A stretch of 10,498 nt of DNA from Bacilli bacterium (lineage in GTDB: Bacteria > Bacillota_I > Bacilli_A > RF39 > UBA660). The stretch covers positions 1-10,498 of the forward strand of contig CAAGQJ010000051.1 in NCBI GenBank assembly GCA_900772095.1. Direction: 5' to 3'. The translations under genes were made by a program, and so were the position numbers. The notes under the pieces are model-generated. The model saw only the letters and a list, made by a program, of their open reading frames with translations. It was not told where the DNA came from and made no database searches. This document shows positions 5,201 to 10,498 of the stretch, one piece after another. Every line of letters starts with the position of its first letter. The stretch's first letter is position 1.

Positions 5201-7115
5201 ATATCTTACCTTCTTTCATGAGATACGCAAGGTAGTTGTTAAGTGTCTGCTGAAAATCATCCTGAGAAAGTTTTGAATAGTCAGTCTTCATATATGCCTC
5301 ACATAGCCATTCATCCTCGCCTGTGACTTCAGCAGTAGCAGACAAGCCGTCAACGGACTTATGATTACGGTATAGCTTCAGCCATTCTTCTTCAATAGCT
5401 TTCCATTTACTGTCGCCATTGTCGTCAAATTGCTCTACTCTTCCAAGATTCTTTTTCTTCTTGAATCCATCCTCTTTATAGTACCCAAAGAAGGTTTCTC
5501 TCACTGTCCCATCAGGCTTAATATGAGGCTCACCTAGAGTGAATACCATACAGCATGCAGAGACGGAAGCGCCTGGATAGAATACTTCATTAGGAAGGGT
5601 GAAGACCGCTTCAAGAGTGTTCTTCTCAAGCATTCCTGCCTTCTCTTCTTTTAATATATTCTTCGTACCGATTGCTGTTGATACTGGAAGCAGGACAGCC
5701 ATCTTTACAGTCTTTGGTGGAATTCCCTTTCTTTCTCTTTCTTCATTCATCTCCTGAATGACATCTGAAAGATAATGGATGAACACAAGCCCCTTTGTTG
5801 GATCTTCCTTACCATTCTTAGCATTTCCCCAGTTTCTTTTATATTTTGCTGGTATACCGATAGGCTTGGCATTATAGGGAGGATTCATCAGAATGATGTC
5901 AGGGTCAGCTTTTTTAATGAATTCCTTCTGTTCAAAACAGCTTCCAAATTTGATGTTGCTGTTACCATCACCATGAATAAGCATATTGGTTGTTGAAAGT
6001 CCATAAGCCTTCTCTTCAACCTCTATCCCAAATATATGCTCCTCCTTGACCTTTTTCATAAGTTCCTTTGCATCATCTTCACGCATTCCTCTTCGACAGT
6101 CTGCTAGTTCCTTCACCATTGCCTGAACAAGGAATGAACCACTACCGCATGTAGCATCTAGAACACGTTTTGTTCTGTCCACATCGGTAACACGACACAT
6201 GAATTCTGTGATGTGGTCAGGTGTGAACGCCTGATTCTTGTCAGCCTTTCCTGTGTACTTATTGAATGCGATAAAGAACATATTCAGGATATCCTGTCCT
6301 TCTGAACTGTCTGTATCGATATATCTGTATATATCAAGCATGATTCTTTCCAGTATGTCTATCCAGTCCTGTGTCTTTAATGCTTTGACCTTCTGGTTCC
6401 CAAGTACGTTCTTCTGGAGGAGTTCAACCTTCTTTGTCTTGTTGTCCGAACCGTCAAGCAGATTCGAAAGCACATCTTCAATAGCTCCTCTAATACTCTT
6501 AGGAGGAAGAAGACTCCAGAATTCCTTCATTGAATGCACGAATTCCTGTGTAATAAGTACTGCACCTTTCTTTTTAACCAGATCCTTGATGTAGAGAAGA
6601 CTTGTACCTACAAACTGGCTTCTTAGATTTTCATCAATATCCTTTCTGTGAAGAAGTTCATTAAGAGAATATGTATTCTTGAGCACTGTCTCACGGTCAT
6701 TTGACTTGCTTATTCTGAACAGCTTGACATAGTGGTCCATATGGTCCAGTACCACTTCATCCTTAAGAAGATGCTGTTCGTCAATGAACGATTTCCATAC
6801 TTTTATCTTATCATTATTGGTATTTGCAAGAATGCAGATGACCTTCTTTTCAGGATGCAGTGCACATTCCTCTTCCAGATACTCACGTAGCTGAGCCTCA
6901 TCACTGTCAACAAAATCCTGTTTTGTTTCAATAAGAATGACAGTATCATCCTTTTCAAATCTGATATCCAGTTTAAAATGTGATACTGAATGTCCTACCT
7001 TGGATTCAAGTTCTGCTTTGCTACCAGCCTCCTGAACGTAGCTGTATTCACCAGCTTCGATATTACTGGTTAGAAACTCTTTTCCAATGGTTTCTATCAT
7101 TTCATGCCTAATCAT
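5190..7115 (-). CDS. Fused nuclease-N6-adenine methyltransferase (RM subunit) of a BcgI-like Type IIB system
   Basis: A 641-residue protein joining cutting and methylation. The N-terminal 130 residues carry a PD-(D/E)XK-type nuclease pattern: Glu35, then Asp50 in FKLDIRF, then Glu63-Thr-Lys65 in ILIETK. This resembles the N-terminal nuclease region of Type I HsdR proteins. A helical linker leads to a gamma-class methyltransferase with AFTPDHI (about 296-302), SAM-binding motif I LDATCGSGSF (319-328) and catalytic motif IV NPPY (411-414), as in HsdM. The C-terminus is a helical region likely to dock the S subunit. BcgIA is about the same length (637 residues) with the same order, so I assign Type IIB, which cuts on both sides of its site. 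A plain HsdM would lack the nuclease region, and no hsdR is present. AAGGAG lies 11 bases before the ATG, within the end of the upstream gene. Confidence 0.88.
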   Translation of the reverse strand: MIRHEMIETIGKEFLTSNIEAGEYSYVQEAGSKAELESKVGHSVSHFKLDIRFEKDDTVILIETKQDFVDSDEAQLREYLEEECALHPEKKVICILANTNNDKIKVWKSFIDEQHLLKDEVVLDHMDHYVKLFRISKSNDRETVLKNTYSLNELLHRKDIDENLRSQFVGTSLLYIKDLVKKKGAVLITQEFVHSMKEFWSLLPPKSIRGAIEDVLSNLLDGSDNKTKKVELLQKNVLGNQKVKALKTQDWIDILERIMLDIYRYIDTDSSEGQDILNMFFIAFNKYTGKADKNQAFTPDHITEFMCRVTDVDRTKRVLDATCGSGSFLVQAMVKELADCRRGMREDDAKELMKKVKEEHIFGIEVEEKAYGLSTTNMLIHGDGNSNIKFGSCFEQKEFIKKADPDIILMNPPYNAKPIGIPAKYKRNWGNAKNGKEDPTKGLVFIHYLSDVIQEMNEERERKGIPPKTVKMAVLLPVSTAIGTKNILKEEKAGMLEKNTLEAVFTLPNEVFYPGASVSACCMVFTLGEPHIKPDGTVRETFFGYYKEDGFKKKKNLGRVEQFDDNGDSKWKAIEEEWLKLYRNHKSVDGLSATAEVTGEDEWLCEAYMKTDYSKLSQDDFQQTLNNYLAYLMKEGKIYES

Positions 7116-7132
7116 GTTTCTTTGTACTCCTT

Positions 7133-8068
7133 TTATTTCTTTATATCCTGTCTGACAAGTTGCTTCAGATATTGAGATACATTGTCACACTCCTCGAATT
7201 TTTCAAGGATATCAGCATCTGTGTTTTTATTCAGTTTCAAGGATACACTCTTAGTATTTTTCTTATCATATTTCACACTAGCTTTAGACTGTGCATTCGC
7301 ATAAGTAGTATCCAGATAATATCTAATCATGTTATCTAGTTCTTCTCTGCTTTTTAGCTTTAAAGTTCTCATAGCTTCCTTTTCAGAAAGGAGTTCTCTA
7401 TCTTTAAAATCAGATTCCTCAGTATCTTTCCACTTTTCAGCCTTATCCATCGAAATGAACTTCTTTACATAGATAGGTTCTCCATCCTTGAAGGAGATTC
7501 CAAAAACTTCCCCAAAGGCATTATAATATTCTCTGAAATCACCGTTAACAGCATCCATGACCTCTTCTTCAAGGATTCCAGATACCTTATCCAGCATATC
7601 CTCATAATCTGTAATTCTGACTTTAAGAGTCTTGGAGTTAAGCTTGGAATCAAACTCATCTGTCAATTCAGTGATTCTTTCATCCTGCCACCAGGAAAAG
7701 AAATCTTCTCCTTTATCTAAACCGTATGTTTTCTCTAAATCGCCTACAATATCATCAATATCTCTTACCAGTTCATCATGGGATATATTCATGAATTTAG
7801 CAGAACCATTATGATGATATTCAACTTCGAATTCATCAATACAGTTTATATATTCATATTCATCTGGTTCATCTTCATCTATTTCATATTCATTAACTAG
7901 AACCATATCATACGAACAGTTATAGGAAGAAGAAGCTTCTTCCCTGGCAGTCTGAATTGCTTCTTCTTCATCTTCAATAAAAACAGGCTTACTTCCTTCA
8001 AGACTGGAGAAAGTAATCTCTCTGTCCTTATTCTGGTTTATCAGCTCAATAGCATATTTGGTTTTCAT
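7133..8068 (-). CDS. Acidic protein with a ribbon-helix-helix-like C-terminal domain
   Basis: 311 residues. The first half is rich in Asp and Glu, above all EYEIDEDEPDEYEYINCIDE (about 60-80), and has no recognised domain. The last 46 residues (266-311) have the pattern of a MetJ/Arc-type ribbon-helix-helix: a strand SVSLKLNK, a helix starting TDADILEKFEE, a turn and a second helix NVSQYLKQLVRQDIKK. Such domains bind short palindromes as dimers. The gene lies 17 bases upstream of the nuclease-methyltransferase gene in the same operon and has AAGGAG nine bases before its ATG. It could repress its own operon through the palindromes at 8911-8956, or its acidic part could bind and restrain the nuclease. 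Both are inferred. The 122-bp space before it holds a small hairpin (8129-8144) but no terminator. Confidence 0.75.
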   Translation of the reverse strand: MKTKYAIELINQNKDREITFSSLEGSKPVFIEDEEEAIQTAREEASSSYNCSYDMVLVNEYEIDEDEPDEYEYINCIDEFEVEYHHNGSAKFMNISHDELVRDIDDIVGDLEKTYGLDKGEDFFSWWQDERITELTDEFDSKLNSKTLKVRITDYEDMLDKVSGILEEEVMDAVNGDFREYYNAFGEVFGISFKDGEPIYVKKFISMDKAEKWKDTEESDFKDRELLSEKEAMRTLKLKSREELDNMIRYYLDTTYANAQSKASVKYDKKNTKSVSLKLNKNTDADILEKFEECDNVSQYLKQLVRQDIKK

Positions 8069-8190
8069 ATGTTTATTCTCCTTAAATTCTTAAATTTTTA
8101 AAGCATGACTAATTCATAAGATTTACCACTGGCTCTCTAGCCAGAATATTCTTATATAGTCCCTCTCTTTTGTCTATTCTTATGCTATCG

Positions 8191-8571
8191 TTAATAGTAA
8201 TATCCTCTTTCATTTAAACGCTTCATAAGAGATTTTAATCTGTTATATTCATTCACTACAGCTTTTGCATCACTAGCTTTAATCTCTAACTGAGCAAGTG
8301 TATATTTTGGTATAGGAGGTAAAGTATTCCAACAAGGGATTTTGCCTCTTTTAGAATCCTTAAGAAACTCCACAGCCTCCTTATACTCTTCTTCAACCCA
8401 ATTTCCTTCCTCAGTATACAATTCTAATCTATAACCTACCTCATCAGCTAAAATCTGTAAATCTGATTTACCATCTCGCTCCTCCTCTGGGAAGCTCTCT
8501 ACACTCTCTGAAAGTGCAGGACAATCACAAATCTTTAGCCATCTTTTGGCATCTTTGTCTTTTAAAATCAT
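8191..8571 (-). CDS. Unknown small protein of the restriction-modification operon
   Basis: 126 residues with no recognisable family. The chain mixes acidic stretches (SVESFPEEERDGKSD, YTEEGNWVEEEYKEAVEF) with a basic C-terminal helix (EYNRLKSLMKRLNERGYYY) and a proline-rich turn (NTLPPIPKY). There is no signal peptide or membrane segment. The ATG at 8571 is chosen, 26 bases after the upstream stop, although only weak purine-rich sequence (AGG about 12 bases away) precedes it. A TTG at 8607 would add 12 residues and overlap the upstream gene by 10 bases, but it has no ribosome binding site. Its position between the promoter and the nuclease genes suggests a regulatory or accessory role, unproven. 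Confidence 0.65.
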   Translation of the reverse strand: MILKDKDAKRWLKICDCPALSESVESFPEEERDGKSDLQILADEVGYRLELYTEEGNWVEEEYKEAVEFLKDSKRGKIPCWNTLPPIPKYTLAQLEIKASDAKAVVNEYNRLKSLMKRLNERGYYY

Positions 8572-8597
8572 ATTTGTCTTATGCCTGTCCTTTCTTG

Positions 8598-8858
8598 TTA
8601 GTCCCAATCGAATTCGACTGCATCACTTAGCACATTCCAGTCAGAAACACAGTCTTCTAATTCGTCTGCTTCAGCATTGTCAGCGTCCCAACGCACTAGA
8701 AACTTAGTTCCGTTTTCATCCAATGCCTTTGCTTCAAAGTAGAATCCACTAGAATCGTTCATGTCTCTAGCATTCTCCAGAATGAAGTAGGTTCTTCCTT
8801 CAAATTCAGCAGTACTGAATACTTCCAATTCTTTTCCTTCATGATTGATAGTTCTCAT
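8598..8858 (-). CDS. Unknown small acidic protein, first gene of the restriction-modification operon
   Basis: 86 residues, very acidic, especially the C-terminus (DADNAEADELEDCVSDW, ending VEFDWD). The first half looks like a small beta sheet (KELEVFSTAEFEGRTYFILE, SGFYFEAKALDENGTKFLV). AAGGAG lies nine bases before the ATG, the best ribosome binding site in the operon, and the promoter with its two palindromes is 50 bases upstream. It is thus the first protein made when the operon turns on. A role in delaying or damping nuclease activity on entry into a new host is imaginable, but no motif supports it. The family is unrecognised. Confidence 0.7.
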   Translation of the reverse strand: MRTINHEGKELEVFSTAEFEGRTYFILENARDMNDSSGFYFEAKALDENGTKFLVRWDADNAEADELEDCVSDWNVLSDAVEFDWD

Positions 8859-8904
8859 TTTACTGATCTCCTTTTTAGTTATTTTAACTCTTCTCTATAT
8901 CTAT

Positions 8905-8933
8905 ATTATATATAAGTATTACTTATATGTCAA
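8905..8933 (-). promoter_or_regulatory. Consensus promoter of the restriction-modification operon
   Basis: On the minus strand, a perfect TTGACA (8933-8928), a 17-bp spacer (8927-8911) and a perfect TATAAT (8910-8905). It precedes the 86-residue gene, and no terminator interrupts the genes down to 3965-4001, so it probably drives a transcript of about 4.9 kb. Such a strong promoter for a restriction operon implies tight repression, consistent with the overlapping palindromes. Confidence 0.88.
8911..8927. promoter_or_regulatory. Palindromic operator O1, filling the promoter spacer
   Basis: TATAAGTATTACTTATA, a perfect 17-bp palindrome centred on 8919 (symmetry extends to 19 bp, 8910-8928). 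It occupies exactly the spacer between the -35 and -10 boxes, so a bound repressor would exclude RNA polymerase. Confidence 0.8.
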
Positions 8934-8939
8934 GACTAA

Positions 8940-8956
8940 TATAAGTATTACTTATA
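8940..8956. promoter_or_regulatory. Palindromic operator O2, upstream of the -35 box
   Basis: The same 17-bp palindrome, identical in sequence, centred on 8948, 29 bp from O1. It lies just upstream of the -35 box, where a second repressor dimer could bind cooperatively. The remainder of 8957-9014 shows nothing I can name. Confidence 0.8.
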
Positions 8957-9014
8957 CTTTTATATCTAATTTCATTGTCAGCATTTATTTATCTGATATT
9001 CCACCATGACCCTT

Positions 9015-9103
9015 TCATTTACATTATCGATGTTCTAGAAAATATAAATTAAATGCTTAAGTGCAGATGCTTCACCTGTCCATGCTGCACAGACTACGCA
9101 TCC
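9015..9103 (+). repeat. Two-block noncoding element, copy 1
   Basis: Block A (9015-9050) contains ATCGAT and TTCTAGAA and matches 10377-10412 at 33 of 36 positions. Block B (9066-9103) matches 10462-10498 at about 34 of 38, with one gap. Block B has a conserved outer stem, GATGC with GCATC, and an inner CTGT/ACAG. The segment between the blocks is only 15 bases here and also pairs with block B (GTGCAG at 9061-9066 with CTGCAC at 9085-9090). No reading frame fits. It could be an RNA element, a protein-binding or recombination site, or the edge of a small mobile cassette. Confidence 0.75.
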
Positions 9104-9150
9104 TATTTCATTTTCATTAATTCTGATCTAGCTTAAAAGAAAATACCTGT

Positions 9151-9250
9151 TGCACGCCCTTTGGCGCTGTCAATGAGCTTCCCGTTGGGACTCCTCCCTT
9201 GACATTCGCCTTTAAGGGCGTGCACCTATAGGAGGCGAGGCTGAGACGCC
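9151..9250 (+). promoter_or_regulatory. Highly structured leader of the DNA methyltransferase gene
   Basis: Nested pairing is extensive. A perfect 11-bp stem pairs 9151-9161 with 9214-9224. Inside it GGCG pairs with CGCC (9163-9166, 9207-9210), TGTCAA with TTGACA (9168-9173, 9199-9204), GAG with CTC, and TCCC with GGGA (9180-9183, 9187-9190). A separate hairpin GGCG/CGCC follows (9234-9237, 9247-9250). The unpaired TCCTCC at 9192-9197 is complementary to GGAGGA of the ribosome binding site (9262-9267), so the leader could switch translation. I recognise no known riboswitch or protein-binding leader. It lies upstream of the start codon and GC content is locally higher than its surroundings. 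No strong promoter is visible just upstream. Confidence 0.65.
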
Positions 9251-9274
9251 GTTAAAAATTAGGAGGAATAGAAT

Positions 9275-10189
9275 ATGAGTATTGTTAGTAATCTATTAAA
9301 TGCATTTCAGGGATATCCATTTAAACTGTCTGAGGCTTATGAGGCATGTCCAACAGTCAACAAGGAAAGCGTTCGTAGTAGAATCTATGAGAATCTAGGA
9401 ACAGTCTTCAGCAAGATTGGCAGAGGTGTCTACCTCGCCAGTGAATCAGACTGTATCGTAATTGAAGGTAATGGAAGGAACTTAAGCTTCCTTAATGACG
9501 CAAGCATTGACTGCATCATTACAGACCACCCATGGAGCGATAAGAAATCAAACAAGGGTGGAAATAGAAACTTCGCCGAGTATGATGTATTCGAATATAC
9601 AGCTGAGGACTTTCTTGAGAAATCAAGAGTACTCAAGGAGGGTAGCTTCCTGTGTGAAGTGATACCTGCTGAGAATGAAAACAACTTTGATTATCTATAC
9701 AGAATCAAGAAGATGGCACAGGAGGCAGGTTTTGAATACTATGCCAAGGTTCCATGGATAAAGGGTTCATTTGTCAGCAACACAGGCAGAAAAGCCAAGA
9801 ACAGCGAGGAGTTGATGATATTCTCAAAAGGCAAGGCAAGAGCATTGAGAATTGATGCCAAGAAGACCAAAAACACAGGTTCTGAGTGCTTTATGAGTGG
9901 TACCAATAGAATGTTGCCTACAGAGTTCAATGTCCCTCCAGTAAAGCGAAAAGAGGTTTATGCACAATCACAGAAGCCAGTAGAACTATTCGAACAACTA
10001 CTTGAATATCTTACCAAGGAAAATGAGATTGTACTTGACCAGTTTGCTGGCAGTGGTTCAGTAGGCAAAGCATGCAGAAAGACTGGAAGAAAATCCATTC
10101 TGATTGAAAAGAAGCACGAACTTGTTGAAAGGATTGCTTCTGAACTAGACTGCATATCATTTCCATTTGACCACTTGCAGACAGTATAA
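9275..10189 (+). CDS. Beta-class DNA methyltransferase (N6-adenine or N4-cytosine) with N-terminal winged-helix-like region
   Basis: 304 residues. It transfers a methyl group from SAM to the amino group of adenine or cytosine in DNA. Motif IV comes first, IITDHPW (81-87), then a target-recognition stretch, then the QKPVELF block (233-239) and SAM-binding motif I LDQFAGSGS (254-262), the order of the beta class (N6_N4_Mtase family). Motif IV reads DHPW instead of the usual DPPW or DPPY, an unusual second residue. Residues 1-55 resemble a small DNA-binding winged helix (LSEAYEACPTVNKESVRSRI, then GRGVYL). AGGAGG lies eight bases before the ATG. It faces away from the restriction operon and has no nuclease partner, so it is probably an orphan methyltransferase of a mobile element, perhaps protecting the island from restriction. 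No terminator separates it from the small RNA, whose terminator may serve both. Confidence 0.88.
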   Translation: MSIVSNLLNAFQGYPFKLSEAYEACPTVNKESVRSRIYENLGTVFSKIGRGVYLASESDCIVIEGNGRNLSFLNDASIDCIITDHPWSDKKSNKGGNRNFAEYDVFEYTAEDFLEKSRVLKEGSFLCEVIPAENENNFDYLYRIKKMAQEAGFEYYAKVPWIKGSFVSNTGRKAKNSEELMIFSKGKARALRIDAKKTKNTGSECFMSGTNRMLPTEFNVPPVKRKEVYAQSQKPVELFEQLLEYLTKENEIVLDQFAGSGSVGKACRKTGRKSILIEKKHELVERIASELDCISFPFDHLQTV

Positions 10190-10193
10190 CATC

Positions 10194-10222
10194 TTGCTGA
10201 TTAGAGATAATTGTGCTATAAT
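10194..10222 (+). promoter_or_regulatory. Strong promoter of the repeat-containing small RNA
   Basis: TTGCTG (10194-10199), a 17-bp spacer and TATAAT (10217-10222), with TG one base before the -10 box (extended -10). It starts five bases after the methyltransferase stop codon. The predicted start is near 10229. Confidence 0.8.
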
Positions 10223-10246
10223 GAATATGTCCTCTCAATAGAGGCA

Positions 10247-10285
10247 GTCGTTAATCCCCTTCAGGGGACGGACGTGGATTGAAAT
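10247..10285 (+). other. Single Type I-C-like CRISPR repeat unit
   Basis: It begins GTCG, has a CCCC/GGGG hairpin, and ends CGTGGATTGAAAT, the 13-base 3' end typical of Type I-C repeats. At 39 bases it is longer than the usual 32-33, with extra bases flanking the stem. Only one clear copy exists. A weak second candidate, ACGTTGAAC (10309-10317), follows at about one spacer length. Confidence 0.45.
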
Positions 10286-10320
10286 ACTAATATTTTATTA
10301 GTTGTGTTACGTTGAACGAG

Positions 10321-10355
10321 AAGAAAGAACCCCATCTGGGGTTCTTTCTTTTTTT
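10321..10355 (+). terminator. Strong intrinsic terminator
   Basis: A perfect 13-bp stem (10321-10333 with 10338-10350) with a four-base loop ATCT, ending in a run of seven Ts (10349-10355). It ends the small RNA and, by read-through, probably also the methyltransferase transcript. Confidence 0.92.
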
Positions 10356-10376
10356 ATATTCCTCTTAAAGGCGGTA

Positions 10377-10498
10377 TCATTTTCATTATCGATGTTCTAG
10401 AAAATAAAAATCAAAAGATCAGGTGGAGACCCCCTCCCGCTGTCGGACGGTCTCCACCAAGGATGCTCCACCTGTCCTGCTGGACAGATTACGCATCC
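10377..10498 (+). repeat. Two-block noncoding element, copy 2 (reaches the window edge)
   Basis: Block A at 10377-10412 and block B at 10462-10498, matching copy 1 at 9015-9103. Block B here folds into GGATGC/GCATCC (10461-10466 with 10493-10498) enclosing a perfect CTGTCC/GGACAG hairpin. The segment between the blocks is longer than in copy 1 and forms its own 10-bp hairpin, GGTGGAGACC with GGTCTCCACC (about 10421-10458). CTCCACC occurs in that hairpin and again in block B, so GGTGGAG can pair with either, a possible switch. What follows is outside the window. Confidence 0.75.

Larger units (their letters stand above)
10229..10355 (+). ncRNA. Candidate small RNA carrying a single CRISPR-repeat-like unit
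   Basis: About 125 nt between a strong promoter and a strong terminator, with no reading frame. In order, it forms CCTCT/AGAGG (10231-10235 with 10240-10244), a larger hairpin with CCCC/GGGG (10256-10259 with 10264-10267) closed by GTC/GAC (10247-10249 with 10271-10273), the single-stranded tail GTGGATTGAAAT, ACTAATA/TATTAGT (10286-10292 with 10296-10302), a linker, and the terminator. Promoter, one repeat-like unit, a spacer-sized stretch of about 35 nt and a terminator make it resemble a mini-CRISPR or repeat-mimic RNA. No cas gene is in the window, so the link is by sequence resemblance only. Confidence 0.65.

Noticed and set aside
5190..7115. Ordinary Type I system missing its hsdR gene
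   Set aside because: The methyltransferase protein has a nuclease-like N-terminus and BcgIA-like length, and the specificity subunit is short, so a separate hsdR is not expected.
8129..8144. Terminator between the 126-residue and 311-residue genes
   Set aside because: The stem is only CTGGCT/AGCCAG and no U-run follows on the minus strand, so the operon probably continues through it.
9430..10238. Several minus-strand open frames opposite the methyltransferase gene
   Set aside because: They are antisense shadows of a gene with clear motifs. One also crosses the small RNA promoter.
10229..10355. A CRISPR array
   Set aside because: Only one clear repeat-like unit is present, with no second full repeat and no cas genes, so it is reported as a candidate small RNA instead.
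10441..10460. Second copy of the tRNA-Ala 3' end (attR) near TCCACCA
   Set aside because: Only a short TCCACCA match exists. It belongs to the hairpin of the repeated element and is not preceded by the tRNA T arm.

Overview
The window is AT-rich and looks like a chromosomal segment of a low-GC Bacillota (Firmicutes) gut-type bacterium. Strong AGGAGG ribosome binding sites, consensus TTGACA/TATAAT promoters and U-tailed hairpin terminators support this. The family-level source (for example Erysipelotrichia or Clostridia) cannot be fixed from sequence alone. It reads as the edge of a mobile or defence island next to a tRNA-Ala gene.

Left end (1-3535). A tRNA-Ala(UGC), missing only its first three bases, is followed by a candidate small RNA with its own promoter and terminator (about 174-305). 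Then come three minus-strand genes: a Cro/CI-type repressor, a large serine recombinase with catalytic, recombinase and zinc-ribbon parts, and an unknown basic-tailed protein whose stop overlaps the recombinase start. The operon promoter at 2760-2788 is followed at once by a terminator-like hairpin, suggesting attenuation. Upstream, 2800-3480 has no convincing gene. It carries nested inverted repeats and an iteron-like array of 13-bp units.

Middle (3536-8956). One minus-strand operon starts at a perfect TTGACA-17-TATAAT promoter whose whole spacer is a 17-bp palindrome, with a second copy just upstream. It encodes two unknown small proteins, an acidic protein with a ribbon-helix-helix-like C-terminus, a 641-residue protein fusing a PD-(D/E)XK-type nuclease region to a gamma-class N6-adenine methyltransferase, and a two-TRD specificity subunit. 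Subunit sizes and domain order fit a BcgI-like Type IIB restriction-modification system, so no separate HsdR is needed. A terminator closes the operon. A small acidic gene with its own terminator follows.

Right end (8957-10498). A two-block noncoding element (9015-9103) is followed by a strongly structured leader and a plus-strand beta-class DNA methyltransferase with an unusual DHPW motif IV. Five bases after it, a strong promoter drives a roughly 125-nt RNA that contains a single unit resembling a Type I-C CRISPR repeat and ends in a 13-bp terminator. A second copy of the two-block element begins right after and runs to the window edge, so the methyltransferase and RNA lie between two copies like a cassette.

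How the parts may work together (inference): the recombinase would move the island, the restriction-modification operon would protect or maintain it, and the repressor and/or the ribbon-helix-helix protein would hold the operon in check through the palindromes. A degenerate version of the palindrome lies in the repressor's own promoter. The least explained part is the right-hand cassette.
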